A DNA stretch of 5,058 nucleotides from CBFDBF01 sp050295355 (GTDB lineage: Bacteria > Pseudomonadota > Gammaproteobacteria > Chromatiales > Chromatiaceae). The notes under the pieces are model-generated. The model was given only the letters and a program-made list of their open reading frames with translations, had not been told where the DNA came from and did not search any database. The DNA lies in NCBI GenBank assembly GCA_050295355.1, contig JBNKPL010000127.1, positions 1 to 5,058 of the forward strand. Direction: 5' to 3'. Made by a program: the position numbers and the translations under genes. This document shows, one piece after another, positions 1 through 5,058 of the stretch (within the stretch, counting starts at the first letter, position 1; every line of letters begins with the position of its first letter).

Positions 1-447
1 GGCCGGCGCATGATGGCGGCGGCGCGGGAACGTCTGGAACAGCGCCCGCAGCGCCCGTTGCTGATCGGGGTAACCATCCTCACCAGCCTGGAGCGGGCGG
101 ATATCAACGAAGTTGGATTCCAGGGTGAGCCGGCGGAGAATGTGCTGCGTCTCGCCCGGCTGACCGATGAGTCCGGACTGGACGGGATCGTCTGCTCACC
201 GCGCGAAGCGGCGGATGTGCGCCCCCGGGTGCGGGACGGCTTTCTGCTGGTTACCCCCGGAGTGCGGCCGAAGAGCGCCGCCACTGGCGATCAAAAACGG
301 GTCATGACCCCGGCGGAGGCCTTGGCCAACGGCTCGGACTATCTGGTAATCGGACGTCCCATTACCGGCGCCCCGGATCCGTTGCAGAGCCTGCGCGAAA
401 TCCAGGCCGAAATCAGCACGGTTTGCAGGGATATTGACAAGGGGTAG
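1..447 (+). CDS. pyrF: Orotidine 5'-phosphate decarboxylase, C-terminal part (5' end outside window)
   Basis: This enzyme decarboxylates OMP to UMP, the last step of de novo pyrimidine synthesis in the cytoplasm. The frame is open from base 1, so the gene starts upstream; 148 residues are visible. The family is usually about 230-245 residues, so roughly the first third, with the catalytic Lys/Asp cluster, is missing. Recognisable PyrF blocks in order (visible residue numbers) are: the G-R-R-M-M-A-A-A-R helix (1-9), GVTILTSL (23-30), GLDGIVCSPREA (59-70), LVTPGVRP (83-90), and GDQKRVMTPAEAL (96-108) running into the phosphate-gripping loop VIGRPIT (116-122). The Arg residues of the last two loops, R89 and R119, match those that hold the substrate phosphate in the family. 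These blocks match E. coli PyrF closely from memory. The stop is TAG at 445-447, inside a hairpin. In many Gammaproteobacteria pyrF lies near a small comEA-like gene, as here. The identification is near certain. Confidence 0.97.
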   Translation, partial: GRRMMAAARERLEQRPQRPLLIGVTILTSLERADINEVGFQGEPAENVLRLARLTDESGLDGIVCSPREAADVRPRVRDGFLLVTPGVRPKSAATGDQKRVMTPAEALANGSDYLVIGRPITGAPDPLQSLREIQAEISTVCRDIDKG

Positions 448-462
448 TGCGGACACTACCCT
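434..462 (+). promoter_or_regulatory. Possible sigma70 promoter for the comEA-like gene
   Basis: TTGACA at 434-439 is a perfect -35 hexamer inside the last codons of pyrF. At a 17-base spacing the -10 position (457-462) reads TACCCT. That is only 3 of 6 matches, but it keeps the conserved first T, the A and the last T. Transcription would start near 469 and give a leader of about 90 bases before the ATG at 558. The hairpin at 442-461 covers the spacer and most of the -10. The poor -10 makes this a weak call. Confidence 0.3.
442..461 (+). terminator. Hairpin over the pyrF stop codon; weak terminator or operator
   Basis: GGGTAGTG (442-449) and CACTACCC (454-461) form a perfect 8-bp stem around a CGGA tetraloop. 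A G-T and an A-T pair at the base extend it to about 10 bp (440-463). The pyrF TAG stop lies inside the left arm. The bases that follow (TTACAAAACG) lack a real T-run, so termination would be inefficient. Alternatives are a 3'-end stabilising hairpin or a protein-binding dyad. The structure is seen directly; its role is inferred. Confidence 0.5.
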
Positions 463-543
463 TACAAAACGCTCTGGGAATCAAGAGTGTGTAACGTCCG
501 CTGCTCAAGGTCGAGGGCGGTCTCAAGGAAATTTGGAGAAAAC

Positions 544-549
544 AAGGAG
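544..549 (+). promoter_or_regulatory. Ribosome binding site of the comEA-like gene
   Basis: AAGGAG lies 8 bases before the ATG at 558, which is strong and well placed and fixes the start. A second, upstream copy of the same purine tract (GGAGAAAACA at 535-544, against GGAGAAACA at 546-554) forms a small tandem duplication of the Shine-Dalgarno region. Confidence 0.8.
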
Positions 550-557
550 AAACAGAC

Positions 558-842
558 ATGGCGCGTCTAGCAAGGACCATAATCGCACTTTTCATGTTGC
601 TCGCTTCGAGCTTCGCGTTCGCGGAACTTATCAATATCAATACGGCGGATGCCGAGACCTTGGCCTCCGGCCTGAAGGGCGTTGGTCAGGCCAAGGCGGA
701 GGCCATTGTGGCCTATCGCACCCAGCACGGTGAATTTACCTCGGTGGATGAGCTGGTACAGGTGAAGGGGATCGGCGAGAAAATACTCGAGCAGAACCGT
801 TCCAACCTCACGGTGCAACAGGAGGAGACCCAAGCACAGTGA
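558..842 (+). CDS. ComEA-like secreted helix-hairpin-helix DNA-binding protein
   Basis: This is a 94-residue protein. Residues 1-22 look like a Sec signal peptide: R3 and R6, a hydrophobic core TIIALFMLLASSF, and an A-F-A cleavage site before E23. The mature part starts with the family hallmark ININTADAETL (26-36). Two helix-hairpin-helix motifs follow, with hairpin turns GVGQAKAEAI (41-50) and GIGEKIL (71-77), and then a short polar Gln/Glu-rich tail. In the ComEA family these motifs bind the DNA backbone without sequence specificity. In naturally competent Gram-negative bacteria a free periplasmic ComEA receives double-stranded DNA from the uptake pilus and ratchets it inward. Length, signal peptide and domain match the small soluble type. 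Such genes are widespread in Gammaproteobacteria, so competence itself is not proven. The start is fixed by the AAGGAG tract. A terminator follows, so it is probably transcribed alone or with pyrF. Confidence 0.92.
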   Translation: MARLARTIIALFMLLASSFAFAELININTADAETLASGLKGVGQAKAEAIVAYRTQHGEFTSVDELVQVKGIGEKILEQNRSNLTVQQEETQAQ

Positions 843-866
843 CCTTGGTCCCTATGGGGCCTGTTT

Positions 867-897
867 GGGCGGGCATCAGGTGATGTCCGCCCGTTTT
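867..897 (+). terminator. Intrinsic terminator after the comEA-like gene
   Basis: GGGCGGGCATC (867-877) pairs with GATGTCCGCCC (882-892) in an 11-bp GC-rich stem with one G-T wobble and an AGGT loop. A G and TTTT (894-897) follow. It begins 25 bases after the TGA of the comEA-like gene. The T-run is short, but the stem is strong and correctly placed. Confidence 0.8.
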
Positions 898-899
898 CG

Positions 900-916
900 A
901 AACCAGTCGCTGGTTT
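900..916 (+). promoter_or_regulatory. Perfect 7-bp dyad just upstream of the -35, possible regulator site
   Basis: AAACCAG (900-906) and CTGGTTT (910-916) are perfect inverted repeats around TCG. Relative to the predicted start near 951, the dyad centre lies at about -43, where many activators bind. It could also form a small RNA hairpin that backs up the terminator, because a T-run forms its right arm. No known operator is recognised. Confidence 0.4.
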
Positions 917-944
917 TGAGAACCGTCTCACAAAACGATATAAG
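916..944 (+). promoter_or_regulatory. Sigma70-type promoter of the response regulator gene
   Basis: TTGAGA (916-921, 5 of 6 to consensus) and TATAAG (939-944, 5 of 6) are separated by exactly 17 bases in an AT-richer stretch just after a terminator. The predicted start is near 951, giving a leader of about 50 bases. A short dyad, TGAGA (917-921) and TCTCA (926-930), overlaps the -35, and a further TGAGA lies at 959-963 in the leader. Position and quality make this the best promoter in the window. Confidence 0.7.
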
Positions 945-986
945 CCATAGGGTTTTAATGAGAGACTAATAAAAACTTGGGTCAGC

Positions 987-991
987 AAGGA
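987..991 (+). promoter_or_regulatory. Ribosome binding site of the response regulator
   Basis: AAGGA lies 10 bases before the ATG at 1002. It supports the long start that includes the N-terminal extension of about 36 residues; no good Shine-Dalgarno tract with a Met codon is seen nearer the receiver domain. Confidence 0.65.
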
Positions 992-1001
992 AACGGGAAC
1001 T

Positions 1002-1484
1002 ATGGATCGCTTTAGCCTGTCAGCACTGTTTCGCCGTAGTCAGCCGCAAAAGCGGAGCTACAGGGGGGAACGCCGGTTTAATCATCGGACCATCCCTAAT
1101 ACAGGTTCTACGGTCCTGGTGGTTGATGATTCCAGGACGGTTCGGTTCACGATCTCGCGTATGTTGGAAGAGGGTCGTTTCGGGGTGCTGCAGGCCGACA
1201 ACGGCCTGACGGCCATCGAAAAGGCACTCCAATACCGGCCGCAACTCATAATCATGGATATCGTGATGCCGGGCCTCAACGGCTTTCGCGCCACCCGCCA
1301 ACTACGCAAAGACGAGCGGACCCGGAATATACCCATCATCATGATCAGCGGTAACGACGAAGCCATTGAAGAGTTCTGGATGAGAAAGATCGGTGCCGAC
1401 GCCTTTCTCGCCAAACCTTTTACCCGGGGCGGTCTCTACCAGGCGGTGGAGAGCCTTCTCTATCAGAACCAAATCACCGTCTGA
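1002..1484 (+). CDS. Single-domain response regulator, PilH/CheY-like, with basic N-terminal extension
   Basis: This 160-residue protein has one receiver domain (about 37-157) and no output domain. The phosphorylation machinery is complete: acidic pair D42 and D43, phospho-acceptor D86, switch Ser S116, aromatic F135, and K138 in the KPF turn. The block MDIVMPGLNGFRATRQL (85-101) is very like PilH of the Pil-Chp system, which controls type IV pilus retraction, and W126 with the following K-x-x-G-A-D segment also fits. A family member of about 120 residues would start near residue 36. Here residues 1-36 form an extension containing a run rich in Arg/Lys (R11, R12, K17, R18, R21, R24, R25, R29). 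As a domain without output it probably acts by binding a partner protein. No pil or chp partner gene is seen nearby, so it is an orphan in this window. It has its own promoter and is less GC-rich than the repair genes. The receiver call is firm; PilH-type function is inferred, and it may instead serve another chemosensory system. Confidence 0.9.
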   Translation: MDRFSLSALFRRSQPQKRSYRGERRFNHRTIPNTGSTVLVVDDSRTVRFTISRMLEEGRFGVLQADNGLTAIEKALQYRPQLIIMDIVMPGLNGFRATRQLRKDERTRNIPIIMISGNDEAIEEFWMRKIGADAFLAKPFTRGGLYQAVESLLYQNQITV

Positions 1485-1585
1485 GCATAGGCCTGGACGT
1501 ATTCTCTAAGTTTGCATCTGCGGCCGGGCTGTATAGCGCACCCTGATCACCCGTTGAGTCTTTTTAGCGGTTAGAATCATCTCCT
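1485..1585 (+). other. Intergenic gap before the AddB-like gene; no convincing terminator
   Basis: These 101 bases hold a T-run (1561-1565) without a stable GC-rich stem before it, so the response regulator message may read into the repair genes. TAGAAT at 1572-1577 is a fair -10 match (5 of 6), but no -35 lies 16-18 bases upstream. If used, transcription would start at about 1584-1586, almost on the ATG. No Shine-Dalgarno tract precedes the ATG at 1586. Confidence 0.4.
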
Positions 1586-4288
1586 ATGGTTCAACCGATC
1601 CCTCTCTCTGCAGCTCTGGATGCGGTAGCCGGCGGAGGCCTGCTGCTCACCGCCAATAAACGTCTGTCCCGTGAGATTCGCCATCGCTACGAGGCCTTGC
1701 AGTTGGCGCGGGGGGCGGCGGTGTGGGAGCAGGCGCGTATTCTGCCGTGGGACACCTGGTTGGAACGCTGTTTCCAAGAGTTGCTGGATCTCGGTCATGA
1801 GGATCGGTTGCTGCTCTCCGCGTTTCAGGAGCGGCTGTTGTGGGAACAGGTAATCCGGGATGGCGGAGCGGATGGATATGAGACCCTCCTTCGTCCCGCC
1901 GCCGCGGCGCGAACGGCGGAAGCGGCCTGGCGGTTGGTGCAGGAGTGGATGATGCCGCGGGACCGGCTGGAGGCCTGGGCCACTCCAGAGACGGAGCAGT
2001 TTCTGCGCTGGGCCGATCGCTATCTTGAGCAGTGCCGGCTGAAGGGGTGGGTCGACCATGCGCGTCTTACCACTGTGGTGGAGGAGGCCTTTCGGTCACT
2101 GCGACTTGCGGCGCCACAGCGGCTCCTGCTGGCCGGCTTTGATGAACTCACCCCCCGGCAGCAACAGCTCCTGGCGCAACTGGAAGCGCGCGGTTGCCGT
2201 ATGGAAATCCTGGGCCAGGAGGTGGGGCAACCGCAAGCGCGCCGTATGGAATTGAACGACCCGGCGCAGGAGCTCGTGACCGCCGCCCGCTGGGCGGCGC
2301 AGCGTTTGAAGTCCCATCCCGGGGCCCGTATCGGAGTGATTGTCCCCCGGTTGACGGAGTTGCGGGAGCAGGTGCTCCACACCCTGGAGTGGGTGTTCTA
2401 CCCGGCGGCCCTGCCGGGGGAGCGCCCAGCCGAGCCAATCTACAACCTCTCTCTGGGCAAGCCACTGGGGCGCTATCCTGTCATCGGCGACGCCCTGTTG
2501 TTGCTGGAGCTGGCAAAGGGTGAACTCTCCTGTGCCGACATGGGCCGTCTTCTGCGCTCACCCTTTCTGGCGGGTGGAGTGGAGGAGTGGAGCCGCCGGG
2601 CGCGGCTTGACGCGCGGATCCGCGAGCAGGTGGGTGAGCGTCATATCGCCTTGCACACCCTGCTGGTGAAGTTGCGCCAGGCCGAAGAGCGGGAGCAGGA
2701 CGCCTGTCCCGAACTGCGGCGGGCGTTGGGGCGGTTCCGGGACCAACTGCAGGGTATCTCCGGCAGCGGGGAGCCGGGCGGCTGGGCGGAGCGGTTTCTT
2801 GCCCTGCTGCAGGCGGCAGGCTGGCCCAACACGGGCCGTCTTAACAGCGAGGAGTATCAGCAGGTGCGCCGTTTTCGTGAGCTGCTCGCCTCCTTTGCGG
2901 CCCTGGGTGTCGTGCAGCCCACCATGACCCTGCGCGAGGCGCTGCGCCGCCTCCGCGCCCAGATGGAGGAGACCCTGTTTCAGGCCGAGGGGCCGGACGC
3001 CCCGGTGCAGGTGATGGGTGTGCTGGAGGCGTCGGGACTGACCTTCGATCATCTCTGGGTGGTAGGCCTCACGGACGACCGCTGGCCCCCGGCGGCTTCA
3101 CCGAATCCGCTCTTGCCGCAGGGGCTGCAGCGCCGGCTCAACATACCCCACGCCTCCGCCGAGCGGGAACTGGCGTTCGCCGCGCTGATGACGGAGCGGC
3201 TGCTGGGGGCCGCGCCTGAGGTGCTGGTCAGTCATGCCTCCCGGGACGAGGACCGGCCCCTGCGACCCAGCCCCCTGATTGCCGGGTTGTCGGTGCTGGA
3301 TCATGACGCACTGGATCTGCCGCCCGTCCGCAATCCCTACCAGGCCGAGGCCGTGGAGCTGGAGCGGTTCACGGACGATCAGGCGCCACCCCTGGCGGCG
3401 GGAAGCCGTGTGCCGGGCGGCACCCGGATTTTCGCCGATCAGGCTATGTGTCCCTTTCGGGCCTTTGCCACTCATCGCCTGGGGGCCGGCCCCCTTGAGG
3501 AGCCGGTATCGGGTCTCGACGGCCGGGAGCGGGGCAGCCTGCTGCACACGGTCATGGAGGGGGTGTGGTCGCAACTGCGGGATCGCTCCTCTTTGCTGGC
3601 TATCCCGCAAGAGGAGCTGGAACGGCTGGTGGGTGCGTCGGTGGAGCGGGCCATCGCCTCGGCGTCACCGCACAAGCCGGTCACCTTCGCGCCCAGGTTC
3701 ACGGAGCTGGAGCGGGAGCGTCTGAAGGCGCTGGTGCTGCGGTGGCTGGAGCTGGAGAAGGAGCGCGCGGATTTTTCCGTCGAGGCCCTGGAGAGGCGCG
3801 AGACCCTGGCCGTGGGCGGGCTGGTGCTTGATACGCGGGCGGACCGGGTGGACCGGCTGGAGGACGGAGGCCGGGTCATCATCGACTACAAAACCGGGAG
3901 AAATGTCACCATCAACGGCTGGTTCGAGGAGCGGCTGGAGGAGCCCCAGCTTCCCCTCTACGCCACCGCGGGAGAAGAGGGGCCGTCCGCGGTGCTGCTT
4001 GCGCACATCAACCGCGAAAAGTGCGCCTTTCTCGGAGTCGCCTCCGATAGCGGGATCGCGCCCAATATCAAGTCGTTTATGGAGAGCAAGCACGCCCAGG
4101 GATATGCGGACTGGGACGACCTGTTCCAGCACTGGAGCGGTTCGCTACGGATGCTTGCTGGTGAGATCCAGGCGGGGCGCGCCGAGGTGGATCCCAAGGA
4201 CCCCGCCAAAAGCTGCAATTTCTGTCCCTTGCCCTCCCTCTGCCGCATCCATGAACGGCGGGAAATCCCCGTGCGGGAGGAGGAGTGA
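1586..4288 (+). CDS. AddB-like PD-(D/E)XK nuclease, probable DNA repair protein (TIGR03623-like)
   Basis: The product has 900 residues, the usual length of the 'probable DNA repair protein' family related to AddB. The N-terminal 600 residues follow the UvrD/AddB/RecC helicase fold but are degenerate. The start (LLLTANKRLSREI, 19-31) has no Walker A P-loop. AGFDELTP (183-190) and the motif V/VI-like stretch around GLTFDHLWVVGLTDDRWP (484-501) remain. The C-terminal nuclease domain looks complete: H654, D753 in the DRVD segment, D767 and K769 in IDYKTG (766-771), and Q788/Y792 in QLPLYA. C622 and C877-x2-C880-x5-C886 give the four-cysteine Fe-S signature; the last three have the spacing known from B. 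subtilis AddB. In AddAB and RecBCD this class cuts one strand at processed DNA ends for RecA loading. The ATG is the only ATG consistent with the family N-terminus and follows an in-frame TAG at 1565-1567, but it lacks a Shine-Dalgarno tract. The gene overlaps the next by one base. It is not a canonical addB or recC, so no symbol is given. Confidence 0.9.
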   Translation: MVQPIPLSAALDAVAGGGLLLTANKRLSREIRHRYEALQLARGAAVWEQARILPWDTWLERCFQELLDLGHEDRLLLSAFQERLLWEQVIRDGGADGYETLLRPAAAARTAEAAWRLVQEWMMPRDRLEAWATPETEQFLRWADRYLEQCRLKGWVDHARLTTVVEEAFRSLRLAAPQRLLLAGFDELTPRQQQLLAQLEARGCRMEILGQEVGQPQARRMELNDPAQELVTAARWAAQRLKSHPGARIGVIVPRLTELREQVLHTLEWVFYPAALPGERPAEPIYNLSLGKPLGRYPVIGDALLLLELAKGELSCADMGRLLRSPFLAGGVEEWSRRARLDARIREQVGERHIALHTLLVKLRQAEEREQDACPELRRALGRFRDQLQGISGSGEPGGWAERFLALLQAAGWPNTGRLNSEEYQQVRRFRELLASFAALGVVQPTMTLREALRRLRAQMEETLFQAEGPDAPVQVMGVLEASGLTFDHLWVVGLTDDRWPPAASPNPLLPQGLQRRLNIPHASAERELAFAALMTERLLGAAPEVLVSHASRDEDRPLRPSPLIAGLSVLDHDALDLPPVRNPYQAEAVELERFTDDQAPPLAAGSRVPGGTRIFADQAMCPFRAFATHRLGAGPLEEPVSGLDGRERGSLLHTVMEGVWSQLRDRSSLLAIPQEELERLVGASVERAIASASPHKPVTFAPRFTELERERLKALVLRWLELEKERADFSVEALERRETLAVGGLVLDTRADRVDRLEDGGRVIIDYKTGRNVTINGWFEERLEEPQLPLYATAGEEGPSAVLLAHINREKCAFLGVASDSGIAPNIKSFMESKHAQGYADWDDLFQHWSGSLRMLAGEIQAGRAEVDPKDPAKSCNFCPLPSLCRIHERREIPVREEE
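4276..4285 (+). promoter_or_regulatory. Strong ribosome binding site at the nuclease-helicase junction
   Basis: GGAGGAGGAG inside the last codons of the nuclease gene lies 2-7 bases before the helicase ATG at 4288, with GGAGG (4276-4280) at 7 bases. The TGATG arrangement (stop 4286-4288, start 4288-4290) suits translational coupling. It decides the start of the helicase. Confidence 0.75.
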
Positions 4289-5058
4289 TGCCGCGCACCG
4301 TGCCCGACCGAGAGCAACGCGCCCGGGCGCTGGCGCCTGACCGCTCCTTCATCGTCCAGGCGCCGGCCGGGTCCGGCAAAACGGAGCTGCTGATCCAGCG
4401 CTATCTGCGCCTGCTGGCCACCGTGGAGGCGCCGGAAGAGATCATCGCCATCACCTTTACCCGCAAGGCGGCGGGTGAGATGCGCAACCGCATCCTGGAG
4501 GCGCTGGAGGGGAGCCACAAACCCGAACCGAAGCAGGAACATGCGCGGCTGACCTGGTCCCTGGCCCGCGGCGCCCTGCAACGGGACCGGGAGCTGGGCT
4601 GGGGGTTGGAACAGAACCCGGGCCGTTTCCGCATCCAGACCATCGACGCCCTGTGCGCCGGACTGACCCGCCAGATGCCCCTGCTGTCGGGGCTGGGCGG
4701 TCAGCCGAGGATCACCGAGGATGCCCGGGCGCTCTATCTGGAGGCGGCCCGCGCCACCGTGCGCGGCGTGGAGGAGGGGGAGCAGTGGTCCGATGCGGTG
4801 GGGGATCTGCTGCGCCACCTGGACAACCAGAGCGGACGGGTGGAGGAGATGGTGGCCACCATGCTGGCGCGGCGCGACCAGTGGCTACGCCATGTGGCCG
4901 GGGCCGACCCATCCCGGATTGAGCGGAAGACGCTGGAAGAGGCGCTTGAGCGGATGGTCACCGAATTCTTGCGCGGGTTGCGGGAGCGCTTTCCCCAACA
5001 ACTGGCCGAGCCGATCCTCGCTCTGGCCCGTTTCGCGGCGTCCAATCTACGGGCGGAC
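4288..5058 (+). CDS. UvrD/RecB/AddA-type ATP-dependent helicase, N-terminal part (3' end outside window)
   Basis: The visible 257 residues are the start of superfamily 1A helicase domain 1A, open to the window end. Q10 suits the adenine-contacting Q motif. Walker A is APAGSGKT (25-32) with K31 and T32 as the ATP-binding pair. Motif Ia is AITFTRKAAGEMRNRI (54-69), and RFRIQTIDALC (113-123) is the family's TIDAF/TIHSF-like motif. These are typical of RecB/AddA rather than plain UvrD or Rep, as is the long helical insertion beginning near residue 145. Proteins of this type usually have about 1100 or more residues, often ending in a second nuclease domain, so most of the gene, including Walker B, lies downstream. 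It would be the ATP-driven motor partner of the AddB-like protein, which has lost its own P-loop. The one-base overlap and strong Shine-Dalgarno tract support a two-subunit complex acting on double-strand ends. Helicase class is certain; AddA-like role is inferred from the pair. Whether the C-terminus carries a nuclease cannot be seen. Confidence 0.93.
   Translation, partial: MPRTVPDREQRARALAPDRSFIVQAPAGSGKTELLIQRYLRLLATVEAPEEIIAITFTRKAAGEMRNRILEALEGSHKPEPKQEHARLTWSLARGALQRDRELGWGLEQNPGRFRIQTIDALCAGLTRQMPLLSGLGGQPRITEDARALYLEAARATVRGVEEGEQWSDAVGDLLRHLDNQSGRVEEMVATMLARRDQWLRHVAGADPSRIERKTLEEALERMVTEFLRGLRERFPQQLAEPILALARFAASNLRAD

Noticed and set aside
434..733. Alternative + strand frame overlapping the comEA-like gene
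   Set aside because: It begins at a TTG with no ribosome binding site, and the overlapping frame shows a signal peptide and two helix-hairpin-helix motifs.
847..861. GGTCCC-TAT-GGGGCC inverted repeat after the comEA-like gene
   Set aside because: A 6-bp stem with a wobble and a 3-base loop without a T-run; the next hairpin is the better terminator.
1002..1484. Response regulator as horizontally acquired because of lower GC
   Set aside because: The difference is modest, there are no mobile-element signs at its edges, and regulators often differ from long GC-rich genes.
1541..1566. T-run as a terminator of the response regulator
   Set aside because: No stable GC-rich stem directly precedes TTTTT; only a few pairs can be formed.
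1554..1577. TTGAGT and TAGAAT as a full sigma70 promoter
   Set aside because: The spacer is only 12 bases, far too short; only the -10 part is kept as a possibility.
3098..3610. Antisense open frame of 170 codons within the AddB-like gene
   Set aside because: Composition is Gln/Arg/Gly/Pro-rich as expected for a shadow frame, and no family pattern is visible; the same holds for the one at 2558-3052.
3958..4818. Long antisense open frame (286 codons) across the nuclease-helicase junction
   Set aside because: It lies opposite two genes with clear motifs, has no recognisable domain, and high GC makes such antisense frames common.

Overview
The window reads as chromosomal DNA of a Gammaproteobacterium, possibly a Chromatiales or sulfur-oxidizer-like lineage. 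The evidence is a gamma-type pyrF followed by a small secreted ComEA-like gene, a PilH-like response regulator, and an AddB-like 'probable DNA repair protein' next to a UvrD/RecB-type helicase. The lineage is inference only; no rRNA or other marker is present. All genes lie on the + strand. The repair genes are GC-rich (about 65% in a hand-counted line), while the response regulator is nearer 52-53% in the lines I counted.

Layout: (1) 1-447, the C-terminal part of pyrF, whose stop codon lies in a perfect 8-bp hairpin. (2) 558-842, a small secreted ComEA-type helix-hairpin-helix protein, followed by a good intrinsic terminator (867-897). (3) 900-944, a compact control region with a near-consensus sigma70 promoter flanked and overlapped by two dyads. 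It drives 1002-1484, a CheY/PilH-like single-domain response regulator with an unusual basic N-terminal extension. (4) 1586-4288, a 900-aa AddB-like protein with an intact PD-(D/E)XK nuclease and a four-cysteine Fe-S signature but no Walker A motif. (5) 4288-5058, the N-terminal 257 residues of a UvrD/RecB/AddA-type helicase that overlaps the previous gene by one base and runs off the window.

How they may work together: the last two genes are translationally coupled and very probably encode the two subunits of an AddAB/RecBCD-like helicase-nuclease for double-strand-break repair. The ComEA-like protein would bind DNA in the periplasm, and the PilH-like regulator resembles those that control type IV pili. 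DNA uptake, pilus control and DNA-end processing therefore sit side by side. That could be a functional neighbourhood, but the terminator and separate promoter show they are not one operon. Nothing here is clearly a new system; the most interesting parts are the non-canonical AddAB-like pair, the extended response regulator and its stacked promoter dyads. No tRNA, rRNA, CRISPR, mobile element or long repeat was seen, and no gene-free stretch exceeds 300 bases.
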